Source: Hydnum rufescens UP504 (taxonomy: Eukaryota > Basidiomycota > Agaricomycetes > Cantharellales > Hydnaceae). Taken from it: 64,000 bases of DNA. Numbering within the stretch: the stretch's first letter is position 1; each line of letters opens with the position of its first letter. This document shows, piece after piece, positions 22,576-34,741 of the stretch. A program made the translations under genes and the position numbers. The DNA is taken from positions 149,663 through 213,662 of the forward strand of contig MU128929.1 of assembly GCA_014904985.1 (NCBI GenBank), given 5' to 3'. Under the pieces are notes generated by a model, which worked only from the letters and a program-made list of their open reading frames with translations, was not told where the DNA came from and made no database searches.

Positions 22576-24502
22576 TCACCTAGACTCTGACTTTTCGGTT
22601 TCATGTTGACACCACTGCACAAAGTATATGGGGACCAAACATGTGAAAGAATGGACAAATACGCACCTGTGCAAAGCGCGCGGCATCCCATTCGTCAAGT
22701 ACGTAATCAATATGGTCCCTAGGAGTCAGCCACTCAAGAAATATAAAGAACATGCAATCCACAATGAGAATGATGGTGAATATAGGTCCTGCATATCTCC
22801 CAAGGCCATCGTCCTACGGGAAAAACCATCGTCAGATATCACAATCCAATCCAAAGCCAGAGCCTAGCGGACAGGGGAAGGAAATCGAACCTCACGATTC
22901 TCGTCCATAGATCGCGCTCAGGTGAGGACATGACCCCGTGGTACACAAGCTCAGTGCGTTGGGCAATTTTTGCCCAATCGTACATTCCCCGCACCCGCTC
23001 ATGTGCTTTGTGCGGATCGTGCTTCCCCGCCATCACGGAGTAGATCGCTTCGGAAAGGGCCCGTACTACGTCTACATAGAACCGGAGCCAATATCAGTTT
23101 TTTCAACGATCAGAATTAGGAAAAATGCGTATGTGTATATCAAAAGCCCACCGTCTTCCTCAGGTCTAGCGAAAAAAATCATGTCCTCTGGCAATACCTC
23201 AGGTACGCCTCCAACGCGCGTGCTAACGACGTAGAGACCCGTGCAAGCTGCTTCAAGGATAGCAACGCCAAATGCTTCCGTAAGGGAGGTATTGAGGAAT
23301 ATGGAACCTTGAATGAGAACCTGGAGAATGTACGTGAATTCGTGAACACAGTGCCCAGGAATTTGGACTACATACAGAACGCACATCCTGATGGCGGACA
23401 GAGCCCAACAGTTGAATCTGATCGTGCAACAAATTTTTTTCTCGCATTTGTAGTAGTGCTGTCAGTTTAGGACCATCACCTCCTAGTCAGAGCACCAAAA
23501 ACACCGGGGTCTAAGGGCCGCATCCTCTTCTTCGGTGGGAAAAAAAGTGCGGACCGATGATGAAGCGAACGTTTGGAAATCTGGCACAAATTCGAGGCGC
23601 AGTGGCAACAAGGAGGTCAACGCCCTTTCGATAGGCCAAACGCGAGATCACAATAATATTCACTAAGGGTGATATCAGACAGAGGGACCTGGATTCTCAT
23701 GAAGATAGTTACCATTGTCCAGGGGCAGAGGCTCTGTCCCCGGTTTGAACTGATCCGCAACAACGGCATTTGGGATGACATGCACAGTGGAAGGATTGAG
23801 CGATCCCCTCAGAACCGTGTTTTCCCGTCTGTTGGAAACCGTCTTAGTTCATTTAAGGCATACAGGAGCAAGGGCGCCCTCACCCGGTATAGGAAACACA
23901 TATTGCGGCATCGACATTTCGAAGCGCGGCTTCAAGCAATTTGTTTGTCAAGATACCGGTAGCATCATCAAAGCCGAATAAGCTGTGGTCGGTGAACACT
24001 GTCCTTACACCCATCAGATGGGAGTGGAGAAGTCCTTCGTGGGCCATAGAGGAGAGACTGGCATGTCCATGCAAGAGTTGTATCCTCTCGCGTATTAATA
24101 TGGGGCGTAGGTATGGCAAGAAAGTAAAGAAATTCGGCAATGTTGCGTTCGACGCAATGGTACGAAGGGGTATGTAGTATACTTTGATGCATGGAAGAAT
24201 CCATCTCACACCTACACGATTCGGTGGGTGCGAATGCGTGATTATGATCACCTGACGCGGCGGTCAGTGATATCTTAGGGTGGCAGGAAGGAGCATACTT
24301 TGTGGCCGCGCCGTATAAGCTCCACACTGAGCATAAAGATATGATTTTCCACCCCGCCTACTGCAGGATGGAAAAAATCACAAACCATTCTAGTGCAATC
24401 ATTCGGATCAGTAGGCTCAGAACTAAATGAAACCTTAGCTTACGCAATACTCAGCCCAGAGGAACCTTGGATATAGTCTGTGGAGGTGAGTGTGGTGTCC
24501 AT
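22576..24502 (-). CDS. GPI3: PIG-A/GPI3, catalytic subunit of GPI-GlcNAc transferase
   Basis: This GT4-family glycosyltransferase performs the first step of GPI-anchor synthesis, adding GlcNAc from UDP-GlcNAc to phosphatidylinositol on the cytosolic face of the ER. The start ATG at 24502 begins [16 protein letters not shown]. An intron then joins it to [20 protein letters not shown] and, through another, to [17 protein letters not shown]. Family blocks in order: [138 protein letters not shown], and a C-terminal helix [19 protein letters not shown]. The EX7E-type region is preserved (EAFGVAILE). All exons checked are in frame. The last small exon ends in KSESR. It is divergent from RecQ. Confidence 0.9.
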
Positions 24503-24821
24503 CCTCCCATCTCAGAAGAGCGGTGATCGAGTTTCGCGCGTCGGCAAATGCCGGTATCGCGCATATCCCTCGTGGCTCGAGTCTCGTCCAAATCCCTTGC
24601 TGGACGCGGCAACCCTCTTGGCCCTGATCCCGCAAGTGGAAATAGAGGGCTTGCGTGCTTCCTTTCTTCCAGAGTCCGGATTCCAGCGCCTGGGTGTCCG
24701 GGGCGCGACGCAGGACTCTGGTTATGCCCTATACCTCTGACCGCCTTGGTTCAGATGACGCAAGTGCAATTCTTTCATGACTATTCTACTTAATTAATTG
24801 TTTGCATGTTTGGCCGTAAAG

Positions 24822-27800
24822 ATGGATGACATATTAGAGTTGTCACGAAATGACTTCCTTCCGAATCCGGGGCACGCGACGACGTCCAAAGCCCATTTAG
24901 AACGTCCAGCAGATGAGCCTTCATATTTATCCAAGCCTCGTCTACAAGCCCGTCTGGGAGCATTGGCCCAGGAAATTTCCTCGACCGAGACCTCCATAGC
25001 CGACTTGCAGAAAATAAAGGCTGAACTACTGCGGGAGCAGAATATCGTGCAGAAGGAGTTGAATGAAATAGACTCTAATACAGGCGGTGTAATCCACAAA
25101 GATTTAACAAATGGACAGGGAAAAGAGGTTGTTATCCGTCGTGGCTCACAGATCAACTATATGGATGAGTTCGAATGGAGTGGACCATTGAAGGTGACAA
25201 TGAAGTCGGTGTTTGGGATTGATAACTTCCGTCTTTGTCAAGAAGGGTAAACCCACTGGCTATTTGGATTTCTTAATCACTAACATCTCCTTGTAGAGTT
25301 TGCAATGCAAGTATGGATGGTCGAGACGTGGTTTGTGTTATGCCGACGGGTATGTATACTTCTTGTAACCCTTTATCACCTCGTTCGCCTGATTCTTGGG
25401 TATGCACAGGTGGCGGTAAGAGTCTTACATATCAATTGCCCGCGATCATGAGCCGTGGCTGCACAGTCGTGATTTCGCCTCTCCTATCGCTCATAACCGA
25501 TCAGATCCTCCATTTGCGTCAGGCCGGGGGTGCATCTATTTATCCCCCTGTCCTGACTTCCCTGCTTCGCTGACTTGTATGACATTATGTTTTGATTTGT
25601 CAGTCGAAGCGGTTATGCTCACGGGCGCCACCCCCAAGGAAGAATCCAAAGCAATCTTCTCCCGCCTCTTCGCTTCAACGAGAGCAATTGGTTCTGCCGA
25701 TGGTCGGGGAGATAAAGAGATCAAGTTGTGCTATGTTACCCCTGAGAAAATCGCCAAGTCCAAGACCTTCACGTCCATGTTGGAGAAGTTAGCCACTGTC
25801 GGGAAATTAGGCGAGTCCTTCCTTCCATCATGAAGATACTTTTATCGTCCTGACATGCTTATTTAGCCCGGATCGTGATTGATGAAGCTCATTGTGTGTC
25901 TCAACTTGGCCACGACTTTAGGTTCGTGTATTACTATGTAAAGCCTACAGATATTCATACGTGTCCGAGACAGACCCGATTACAAAAAACTATCTATTCT
26001 GCGACAATTGTTTCCACACGTACCCATCCTGGCATTGTCCGCCACTTGTCCCCCCAAAGTGCGGCCTCTCCGATCCTTGAATCTGGTGCTACTCACCTAT
26101 AGGATACCGTATAAGGTTCTACAAGATCTTTTGCTGACTCTGAGACTCAAAGCTGTGGTCGATGGAAATAGTAAGACGACTTGATCGTACCTTCACATTC
26201 TTGGACTAATGGATTATCTGCTCGTGTATCCCATAGCTGCCGACAAGACCGGAACAGTCTACTTCACGGCACCTCTGTACCGTCAGTGGCTGCCCATTGT
26301 AGGCATGGACGAAGTCGTGCGCTGATAACAAAACGGTCCATTATTCACAGGGAAGAACTTGCACTATAGTGTTCTCCCCTAAACCATCATCTGCACCTGC
26401 CGTAGTACAGGCCATGACGGACTACATTCTCGAGCATCATGCGTATGATAGTGGGATTATCTACTGTCTTTCCAAGAAGGCATGCTTCTTCCGCGTCCTC
26501 AGTCTGTCCGACTCTTTTGACCAGACCGTGCTGTTGTTTAGGATACGGAGGCAGTGGCACAAGGCATCATGGATGCTTCAGGGAACAAAGTGAAGGCAGG
26601 CGTCTATCACAGTGATGTGACCGACGCTCAGAAGGAAAGGTTGCATGTAAAGTGGCGCTCTGGTGAAGTGCAGGTCGTCTGTGCCACGATCGGTGAGTCA
26701 GCCGGACCTCTATCTCAGAGAACCTTTGTTCTCAATTATCTTCCCTCCCAAGCCTTTGGACTCGGCATCGACAAAGTAAAGATATTGGTATATGTGGCGA
26801 TAAATCGCGACTTAACCCTGCATTTCTTTAGTCGAATGTTCGCTTTGTGCTTCATCACTCGGTGTGATCCCTATATTCATAATTTCCTTTGCCATCTTTC
26901 TTACTGGCTTCATACCAAGATGTCAAAAAGCCTCGACGGATTCTATCAGGAAAGTGGACGTGCCGGGCGGGATGGAAATGATGCCGACTGTGTCCTATAC
27001 TATCGAGGCCAAGATGCTAGTCGTCTGAGTGCCTTGATATGTGGAGAGATAGAGGGCCAGGATAAACGTAATATTTCTCTTCGAACGAATCTTCCCGACT
27101 TATCTATGACTTGGAACAGTGCATCAAATGCTACAGTTTGCTCAAAATTTGATAGATTGCCGGAAGATTCAGTTCGCAAAGTATGGTTTGTTTTCCTGCT
27201 TTGTTTGGTTTTTGCCTCACTGCAAGACATCAGTTATTTTTCTTCATCATCATCGCTTGCGCTTTCGTCCTGGTCGGACACCACTGCAGCCGGAACGCTT
27301 TCTCGATGTGGTCACTGTGACAACTGTACTCGCTCCCCAGATTCGATTACTACTCGCGATGTTACTCTGGAAAGCTGGCAAATCCTCCGAGTAATTGAGC
27401 GAGTCTCCCGTCACGGAGGACGAGTCACTGTTGGGATGCTTGCCGATCTCGTTAGGGGTGCTGGCGGCGGTGCATTCGCCGGCGGGACAGGTGGCAAAAG
27501 GAAGGGTAAAGCCAAAGCGACTGCGTCATCCAAGGAAAAGGTTGACTTGGACCTGAACGATATTGCTGGCGGAAAGATTATTATGAACAAAGCCGTGAGC
27601 TACTTGCTCATGTCCTTGCGAGGTCTCTCTTATCTACTTTCTTTAACAGGACGTTGAAGTTTTGATTATCCAGCTTCTCCTTTCGCATCATCTCAAAGAA
27701 GAATTCCATTCCACTGCATACTCAATCAATGTGTATGTGACTTCCGGTCCCCAAGCCCTACGTCTCACTCGCCTGTCTCGTCAGCAAATACAGAACGGCG

Positions 27801-28456
27801 AAGGATCGAGGGTGAGCTGCACCTTCCTCAATAAGGTTGCTACGAAGCGAAAGGCACCGTCGAAATCCACCTCTAAGACCAAGCACAAACCACCGGCTGC
27901 GGTAGAATCCGAGGACGAGGAAGAAATAAATATTGATGTTGGTTCCGATGATGACAGCTCCGACGATGGAGATCTTCCAAAAGCCGGTTCCCGAATTCCC
28001 AAGATCAAATCTGTGAAACCGCGAAGCAAAAAGGCGGTGGATAAGTTTGCGCGGGTAAATCCCAAATCCACGCCACGCAATCGAAAATTCAACGCGCTCA
28101 CAAAGCCAGGGATGGATTCGGGGCACCGGGAAAGCGATAATGACATCCCGTGGAACATTGACAATGTCCGTGAGGAACAAGGGAAGAGACATCGAGGGGG
28201 AGAGAAATCGCCGGCGACCGAAGGTTTGGATATCATTGGGCAGATTGATCCAACTATCTTTGTCCCATCTTCCGATGCCGAAGACTCGGACACCAATGGT
28301 TGGTCTTACAATCTCTCAGGTCCAACAAAGCGGAGGGGTGGTGGGGCCAGCAGTGCAGAAGAGTTGGCACCCAAGAGATTGAAGACTATTTCCGGTTCGA
28401 AATCAAGATCACACATAGGAGATAATAGCGATGTTGTCGTCCTCTCCTCTGATTAA
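24822..28456 (+). CDS. RecQ-family ATP-dependent DNA helicase
   Basis: The gene encodes a 3'-5' DNA helicase for recombination and fork repair in the nucleus. The start at 24822 gives [14 protein letters not shown] coiled-coil segment (about residues 45-90) precedes the helicase core. Motifs: [13 protein letters not shown] (Walker A, split by an intron), [30 protein letters not shown] (DEAH box), [28 protein letters not shown] and YYQ-like [13 protein letters not shown]. The zinc-binding part shows CRKI and CGHCDNCTR, then an RQC-like domain and a long basic/acidic tail ending DVVVLSSD. One intron (26480-26541) is GC-AG. A C4 run at 26376-26379 puts SVL out of frame with PKPSSAPAV by one base; all else is open. 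No HRDC domain was seen. It is tail-to-tail with the SRA-YDG gene. Confidence 0.88.
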
Positions 28457-28621
28457 TGACAAGATTAATTGGTTATGCGCAATTCCCCCTGCACTCTACT
28501 AGTACGACATCGGTCCCCACAATAATATTGGGACGGTTACTACAGTTCGACAACAGGACTTCGATAACAAAACACGATAGACAAACAGCGATCCCCCAAT
28601 TATTCCATAATGACCTGATTA

Positions 28622-28648
28622 CCCCTAGGTATCAAGGAGACCTAGGGG
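28622..28648. terminator. Perfect 9-bp hairpin between convergent RecQ and SRA-YDG genes
   Basis: CCCCTAGGT (28622-28630), a 9-nt loop, then ACCTAGGGG (28640-28648). It sits in the 253-bp gap between two converging stop codons (28456 and 28710). In a eukaryote this is not a Rho-independent terminator; a role in 3'-end formation or overlap control is only a possibility. Confidence 0.35.
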
Positions 28649-28709
28649 AGCCCCCCAAGTTGCATGTTTTTAGGGGGGAATGCCGCCACATATTGCACAG
28701 CGACACCTT

Positions 28710-30124
28710 TCACTCCCCCTCTTCATCGGATTCTTCATCTGGAATTTGAGTCTGGAGAGGAGGCTGGCCAGGGAGCCTCTTTGAAAGAAACAATGAAAAA
28801 GGAGGCGAGGTCCTGTATGAAGCGACGTACTTTGAGTATGTACTTGCATACTTTATAGCCCTCGGGATTAATCCCCCTCTCCATCCAGGCCTATTCAGCA
28901 CATTATTGAAGAGGATGGACTTGAATGCTGAGCACGACGCGAACCTTTTCAACTGTATATAATCCATCGTAGCGATATCCTTCTTTTGGTGCGTACGGTG
29001 ATTGCAGTTTGAAACCTCGAATGACACGAACCGGGTTCTTCGTCGTGACTGATGCCTGCGAAAGGCTCTGAATTACTGGACATACGGATGATCCTACGGC
29101 CCACCTGAAGAGCCTTGTTCAAGCGATTATCGAATGATTGATCCATACTCTGAGGACCTGTTCGGAGCTACGGGAACATTAGGTAGATGGAGTAAGTCTA
29201 CTAAATACAGGGAAGACACCTTGGGACTCTGTCACCATACGTTTTTTGGATTGGCTTTCGTTCCTTTGAGATCCCTTCCGCCAGCACCGGTAAATGTAAA
29301 GCCTTCGCCCATATCCACGTCATCGTCGTATCCTAGGTGCACTTGCCTGTTAGAGATCATTGGAGCACGCCCAGGACAAAAGCTCGAACCCCCTGAAAGA
29401 GCGATAGAGTAAGCTCCAAACGTCTGGTCACCGTGAATTCCAGCCACATAAGGACTTCAAATATATGAGGCGCGTGCGTGTCGGACCCACTCCAAGACTT
29501 ACGCGTGTATTGCCGCCAAGCTGCAGTCAGCCCTCGTGGCGAACCAAGTGCCCACTGGTACATCGGGAATAGCACCGTACGTTTTCCTAAAGAGTAGAAT
29601 GGAAACTTGATCTGTGACTCCTCATTTAGGAGTGCCCAGGATATGCTGTACACGTACGGGTCATAATCCCTCTTCCCCATCTTAGGGACGTAGCGCTTCT
29701 TCGTCTCGTCCACGATAACCACCCTCGATTTCCTTGGAGACTTTTTTCTCTCCTTCGGACCATCCGATGGAGTTTGCGAAGGAGAGGGGTTTCTCAAGGG
29801 TTGTCCACCCGGAGCATAGCTAATTCTGGATGTATTTCGCGAGCTGCGTCGAAGGGGGGTCTGAGGTTCCGAATTATCACCATCTTGGGCATGAATTCTC
29901 GGTTTTTTGGGCAAGGAAACACGCGCAGAATCATCATCTGGCGCGCGGTTGTGATCCGCTGAGGACGTCGGAGGTGCCTTTCGTTTATTCTGAGCGCGTT
30001 GGTGTTTCTTGGGGGCTTTGGGGGCTGCATCTGGTATCCGGTAGTCCTCTAATCCGAGACTGGCTATCAAGGCTCTGTTTCTGGCGATGTTCGCCTCGCG
30101 GAGAGCTTCATAGTCCAGTACCAT
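28710..30124 (-). CDS. SRA-YDG domain protein (UHRF1-like, without RING)
   Basis: SRA-YDG domains bind hemimethylated or modified cytosine in DNA. The start ATG at 30124 gives [20 protein letters not shown] basic low-complexity region follows ([13 protein letters not shown]), then [14 protein letters not shown]. After several introns the SRA core appears: [116 protein letters not shown] and [16 protein letters not shown], ending in an acidic tail. The segment between 29690 and 29480 contains a few awkward frames, so exact exons there are uncertain. No PHD, tandem Tudor or RING domain is visible, as is usual for fungal members. It is adjacent and convergent to RecQ. Confidence 0.85.
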
Positions 30125-30215
30125 ACTCCCGAAGACTCAGATATCACCTCAGAGAAATGAGAGGACGAGAACGCGCTTTTGGTTCCGTGCGTCGGTTGTT
30201 CCCCAGGCCAATAAC

Positions 30216-31655
30216 ATGTTTAAATTCGACTTCGAGGTCGAGGATCCTGCACCATCGAAAATCCAGACAAGTCCGGGAGCCAGTGAAGTTGAAACAGGGG
30301 TGCTCTCGAGCAATGTTCTCGATGAATATGCGGAACTTTCTCTCATTGAACTCGTCAGAATTTTATTATTATTGCGTATAATTTGGAAGTCTGACCGACT
30401 GTCGATTCAGCTAGACGCTCTGCCTCCCGCAATATCCTACTCACGCCTGATCATACCCTCAGAAGGGGAGGTGCCTATCGTGCTTCCTCGCCGTGACCTT
30501 TATGATGCGCGATTTCAACTTCTTTCATTACCGTCGAGGAGAAGAGATCAAGAAGAAGACACCACCTACAGAGGACGATGGTTCCAGTACAGGCCTCAAT
30601 TTTGTTGATGCACCGTCCGATCTGGTCCCCGGGGTATATGAAGGGGGGTTGAAGACATGGGAATGCAGCATCGACTTGGCTGCATACTTGGCTTCATTGA
30701 CTTCTCGGCCATCGTGCCATCCCCAGTGGATACGTGGAAAACACGTTTTGGAGGTCAGGGCCACCCTCCTTGTGGTGCGACATATCTCGTATCTCCCCTT
30801 AATGAACACTTTCTTCATAGGTCGGCTGCGGGACTGCGATACCCACGTTGTATCTGCTGCATCAACTGTTTAATTATTCCAACGTGGAGAATATCTATCC
30901 ACACCCAGAGACTGAGACTGTAATCCACCTGCAAGATTACAATAGGACCGCCATTGAATTGGTGCGAATTCGGAAGATCTCGAACATGATCGTGGAATCC
31001 AGATCTGATGACTGTCACCGTCCCCCTCCTGCTTCCTGATATAGATGACACTACCAAACATCTTGTTGACTTGGTGTGCGTTCCAACTTCTCTACGATTC
31101 CAGGATTTTTGCGCGCTCGTGATTAAAAATCCCCTTCCACCTTCCAGATCTCTCTCGTGCCTCGACAGCGTTTCGTGAGACATCGGCACTTTCTGAAGAT
31201 CGAGCCACGCGAGGGACGAGGAGCTCCTCCCCCTATCTCAAACCACGAAGCCGAAACCGACGTGGAAATATCCCCAGAGCTCATCGATGCCTTCTGCGCC
31301 TCGCTTCGCTCACTCCACATCACTCTGCGCTTCTTCACCGGGTCGTGGAAATCCTTGCTGGAAACCAAAACAAGCGTCCTGCACACCATGGTCCGACCAT
31401 ACGACATTGTGCTGACAAGCGAGACGATATACAGGCAGGCGAGTTTAGAATCCCTGATTGGCGTACTGAGCTCCGCTGCCGCTGCCACCGCCACCGCCAC
31501 CGCCACTTCCCCCGGCTCCGCACCTTCTAGCAAGTAAACAAGTGGTGGATGGCGAACGACGAGAGGGACCGTCGTGGTGTCTGGTAGCGGCCAAGGTGGT
31601 ATACTTTGGGGTAGGAGGCGGAGTCAACGAGTTTCTCCGTGCTATAAACGGATAG
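30216..31655 (+). CDS. HPM1: HPM1/METTL18-like protein-histidine methyltransferase
   Basis: Seven-beta-strand AdoMet methyltransferase; yeast Hpm1 methylates a histidine in ribosomal protein Rpl3. The start ATG at 30216 gives MFKFDFEVEDPAPSK. Later segments are LPPAISYSRL, RRDLYDARFQL, FVDAPSDLVPGVYEGGLKTW, ECSIDLAAYLAS, then the AdoMet motif VGCGTAIPTLYLL after an intron, HLQDYNRTAIEL, ELIDAFCASLRSL, TGSWKSLLE, YDIVLTSETIY, and AAKVVYFGVGGGVNEFLRAI at the end. The order and motifs match the METTL18 group. Two frame changes are needed, near 30540 and between 31480 and 31545 in an Ala/Thr-rich repeat (GCCACC)n. They are either real lesions, small introns or sequence indels. It is divergent from the SRA-YDG gene with a 91-bp gap, so the two may share a promoter. 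Confidence 0.75.
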
Positions 31656-32209
31656 AGGGGAAGCGGAAACTGTTTGGGACCAAAAAAAGGGCGGTGTTGG
31701 CAGAGTAGTGATGAGAGTGCGCTGGAATCATCCATGAGTCGGTTGGTCGGCGTCGATCGGTTGCAACAATTTGTCCCTCGCTAAGCCGGTCTGAGAAAGG
31801 GGGGAGTACTTTGTTTCTTTCGCCCCGTCTTTCTATTCTTGTGAGTGTCCCTGCTGCAACTCTCTCCGTTCCCCGTTGTTATCTGGGCATTCGGTCTGAT
31901 ACGATCCGCTGGTAGTGGGTGAATATTATTATTTAACAAAATAGTTTCTCTCACGTGCAGCTTTCTGTGCGCCCTGAGGTGTTTAGGGGACTCCAAGTCC
32001 TGCCCAGTGTGAGCCCTCAGCCTGAAATTGAGGTTATTCCCCATAATTTGATGTTTAATGAAAATACGAGTTACACCAGGAATACTTCCAAAGATCATGT
32101 TGTAAGAGTCCGAAAGAGTGTGGGAGTCAAATTCCATCCGCCGCGATTATAGTGAGTGAGGGTAAGATGATAGATAGTGTGAAGCAAATAGAGGCAAATA
32201 GGGGGGAGG
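31656..32209. other. Intergenic, no gene recognised
   Basis: 3' flank shared by the HPM1-like gene (plus) and DHA1 copy 1 (minus), which converge. No conserved frame; a minus-strand frame at 31781-32137 has no domain. Confidence 0.35.
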
Positions 32210-34741
32210 CTAGTGGTCGGCATGCAAGGCCACCAGGTGTTTGGCGAACCTCGATCGTGCACGGATCTCCGGTCCCCACAGAATCAGAACGAAAGGACAC
32301 AAACACAATAAGAGTGCAATGAGTGAAAGTAGCGTGGACGCCCACGGGAACGTCAGCTTCCGATACATCTAGACAAAGGGGGGGGGGGAAGTACGAGAAA
32401 CAGGGTTAATTCTGGATCCTCATGCGAGAAAACACCAAGCCGTTGGAAAAATCTCACCTGTCGAACGAAAAGAGGGAAGACGGCGGCCATCATATTACGC
32501 AGGAAGGACTGCCCACTAAGGGCCGAGCTCGCATAGGTGAGGTATGCTAGGGCAGAGCACTTTCAGTCTAGACACAATAAGAATGCTAAGAAGAAACTCG
32601 CACCGTCTGCGATATAATTGAAGACGGCTACGTAGACATGAAACAACCCTAGGGTGAAGAGGGTTATTCCAATGCATGGTGCAATCCAAGGGATATTATG
32701 ATGTTCAGATAGTCGTCCAGGCATAAATAAGACCACCTGCACGAGAGCGATAGCTGGTTATTATTGGCAAATAAATAAGGCGTGGCGTCGTGCTCACCAA
32801 TCACGATGACAATACCTCCCCCGCAGGCAAAAAATAATCGCGCTTCAGGGCCATGAGTCGCCACCTTGCGCCTGGATGTCGAAAAATCAGACGCTTTGTG
32901 GATCTGCCGTTTACGATTTGGCACTTGCCTATATAGTTTTTCTTGCCAAAAACTGGTGATGAAGCCGATGAGAGCACCGACAGACACCGACGCGAATACG
33001 GCGCCAAGCTGACCAGGATTAAATTGGGGGTACAGGGTCCCGAAGACTAACCCGACAGACCTAGCGGGGTGAAAAATACGTGAGCCTATTCAATTCATAA
33101 AGTCTATAGTGAGGGTTCGCACTCGATCAGCGCATAAAGGATACTCCATACGAATCCAACCCAAATCTACAAATGGGAATTAGTGACAAATCAAGAGACG
33201 GGACAGCTATCACGCTCAGTCTGCATACACTGAAACTGAGGACGATAGGTTCCGAGATCAAGAGCCCTGGAAGGATGGAATCAGACATGTAAAGGAAATC
33301 AAAATAGAAATAGAGGCGCACAAAATGGGCGGGTGCAAGAGACCCAGATCAGTTCTCTTCAGACTCGCTCGTTCCTAAATGAGGATCATCTTTAATATAT
33401 TATAGTGGAGAGAAAACAGAAAGGCAAACTAGCATCTTCAATTCGAGTACGGTAGCGATTGTCCCCTGATTCTTTGCGTAAGCGCTTGGCTTGTCGAACC
33501 AGTAGTACTGGCCCTCGAGTCTCCTCCATCAAAAAGAAGAGGATAAGCCAGTAGACTCCGGAAGTACTACGAGGGGTAGGTAAGCTCGGACCATTACATT
33601 ACAAAGACTTCCCTGACTCACATTAGGGATATCCAACTGGGGAAAGATATGAGCGAATGAGGTAACATCGACCTCGGTTAAATTAAATGCAAACGCACCC
33701 GATCCACCTCCATTCTAGGTGCCGGTTGTTCTCGATCCATCCTGCAATAACAGGCCCCAAGCCAATGGGAAGAACCACGGATGTGGCATACAAGCTCATG
33801 GGAAGGCCCCGCTCCGGAGTACCTGGGGGAATTACAGAGTGAGAAGCCGAGAAACATGGCAAAGGCTAAGCGCACAAGGACGTACGCCATATGTCAGCCA
33901 CGGTCCCACCGACCATGGTAGCACCTGTAGATCCCGCAGCACCTTGGATGAATTTAGCGATGATGACTGTCGCGATATTCTGCGCGAGCGCTATCGGCAG
34001 GAAGAATATGCAGAAAAGGCCCGCAGTCACCTAGGGAGAGATCGTCAGGCCTCAGACCTCATGACGCAGACAGTTTATGTGTCCACATACAAGGTACATG
34101 GGTCGACGACCGAACTCCTCGCTGAAAGAGGAGAGTACAAGGGGAGCAATGCCGAAACCTGCGGTGTAGGTAGTGAGGCCGGCGGTAACTTGAAGCACAG
34201 TAGAAGTGAGATCGCGCTCCATGCTTGGATATCCGGAAGGATAGGCAGAGGCCGCAGATCCTTCGGGGAACAGGATCACTACAGGGGAATGTACGGGGGG
34301 GTTTTATTGTCACTCACCAACAAAAGCAGTATACGTGCACGCCACGACGGTTATGAGCCATTTTTTGGACACACTCCAATTGAAGGGATCCCGCCGGTCG
34401 TCCTTCTCAAACTCGACCTGGCACAGTTCATATTTAGCAGGAGTGGCATGAGGTGCCATGATGGAACGGCCACGGACATATATTGGTTCACCATCCAGGC
34501 CTTTCTCGTTGGCCTCGGCGGGCTGGGTGTCAGATTGTAAGGCTGTGATCGAAGTTCGCGTGGAGTCTCTTGCAGTGGTGGAATTTCGGGGAGAGTCGGT
34601 GAAGCGTGGGTCAATGGGCTCATTTACGACGACATCGTGGCGGGATGCAAGTCGAAGGTGAGCATGGTGAGTGAGCTGGCGCTCCGCGTCGGTGCCAGGC
34701 TCATGGGCATCACTCCCTACTGGAGGTGTAGCCATGGGCAT
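32210..34741 (-). pseudogene. DHA1 MFS transporter (polyamine/multidrug TPO1-like), copy 1, probably broken
   Basis: The N-terminal cytosolic region begins MPMATPPVGSDAHEPG and leads in frame to VEFEKDDRRDPFNWSVSKKW, the typical entry to helix 1 in this family. Then come YPSGYPSMERDLTSTVL, FSEEFGRRPMYLV, GATMVGGTVADIWR, LGPVIAGWIENNRHLEWRW, FFLMEETRGPVLLVRQAKRL, GLVFGTLYPQFNPGQLGAVF, GPEARLFFACGGGIVIVIG, SGQSFLRNMMAAVFPLF and KLTFPWASTLLSLIALL. In the exon after position 33377 an extra A (GAAGAGA against GAGA in copy 3) shifts the frame of the RELIW segment. One intron has a GC donor (GCAAGT near 32919). The sequence elsewhere is open. Copies 2 and 3 are at 36.7 and 43.3 kb. Confidence 0.75.

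Noticed and set aside
27758..28296. Long minus-strand frames opposite the RecQ C-terminal tail
   Set aside because: They arise from the Ser/Asp/Lys-rich codons of the RecQ tail; the plus strand has the better coding case with clean exons leading into it.
31335..31735. Gly/Arg-rich minus-strand frames near 31.5 kb, considered as an RNA-binding RGG protein
   Set aside because: They are the reverse of a (GCCACC)n Ala/Thr repeat in the HPM1-like gene and have no other domain.
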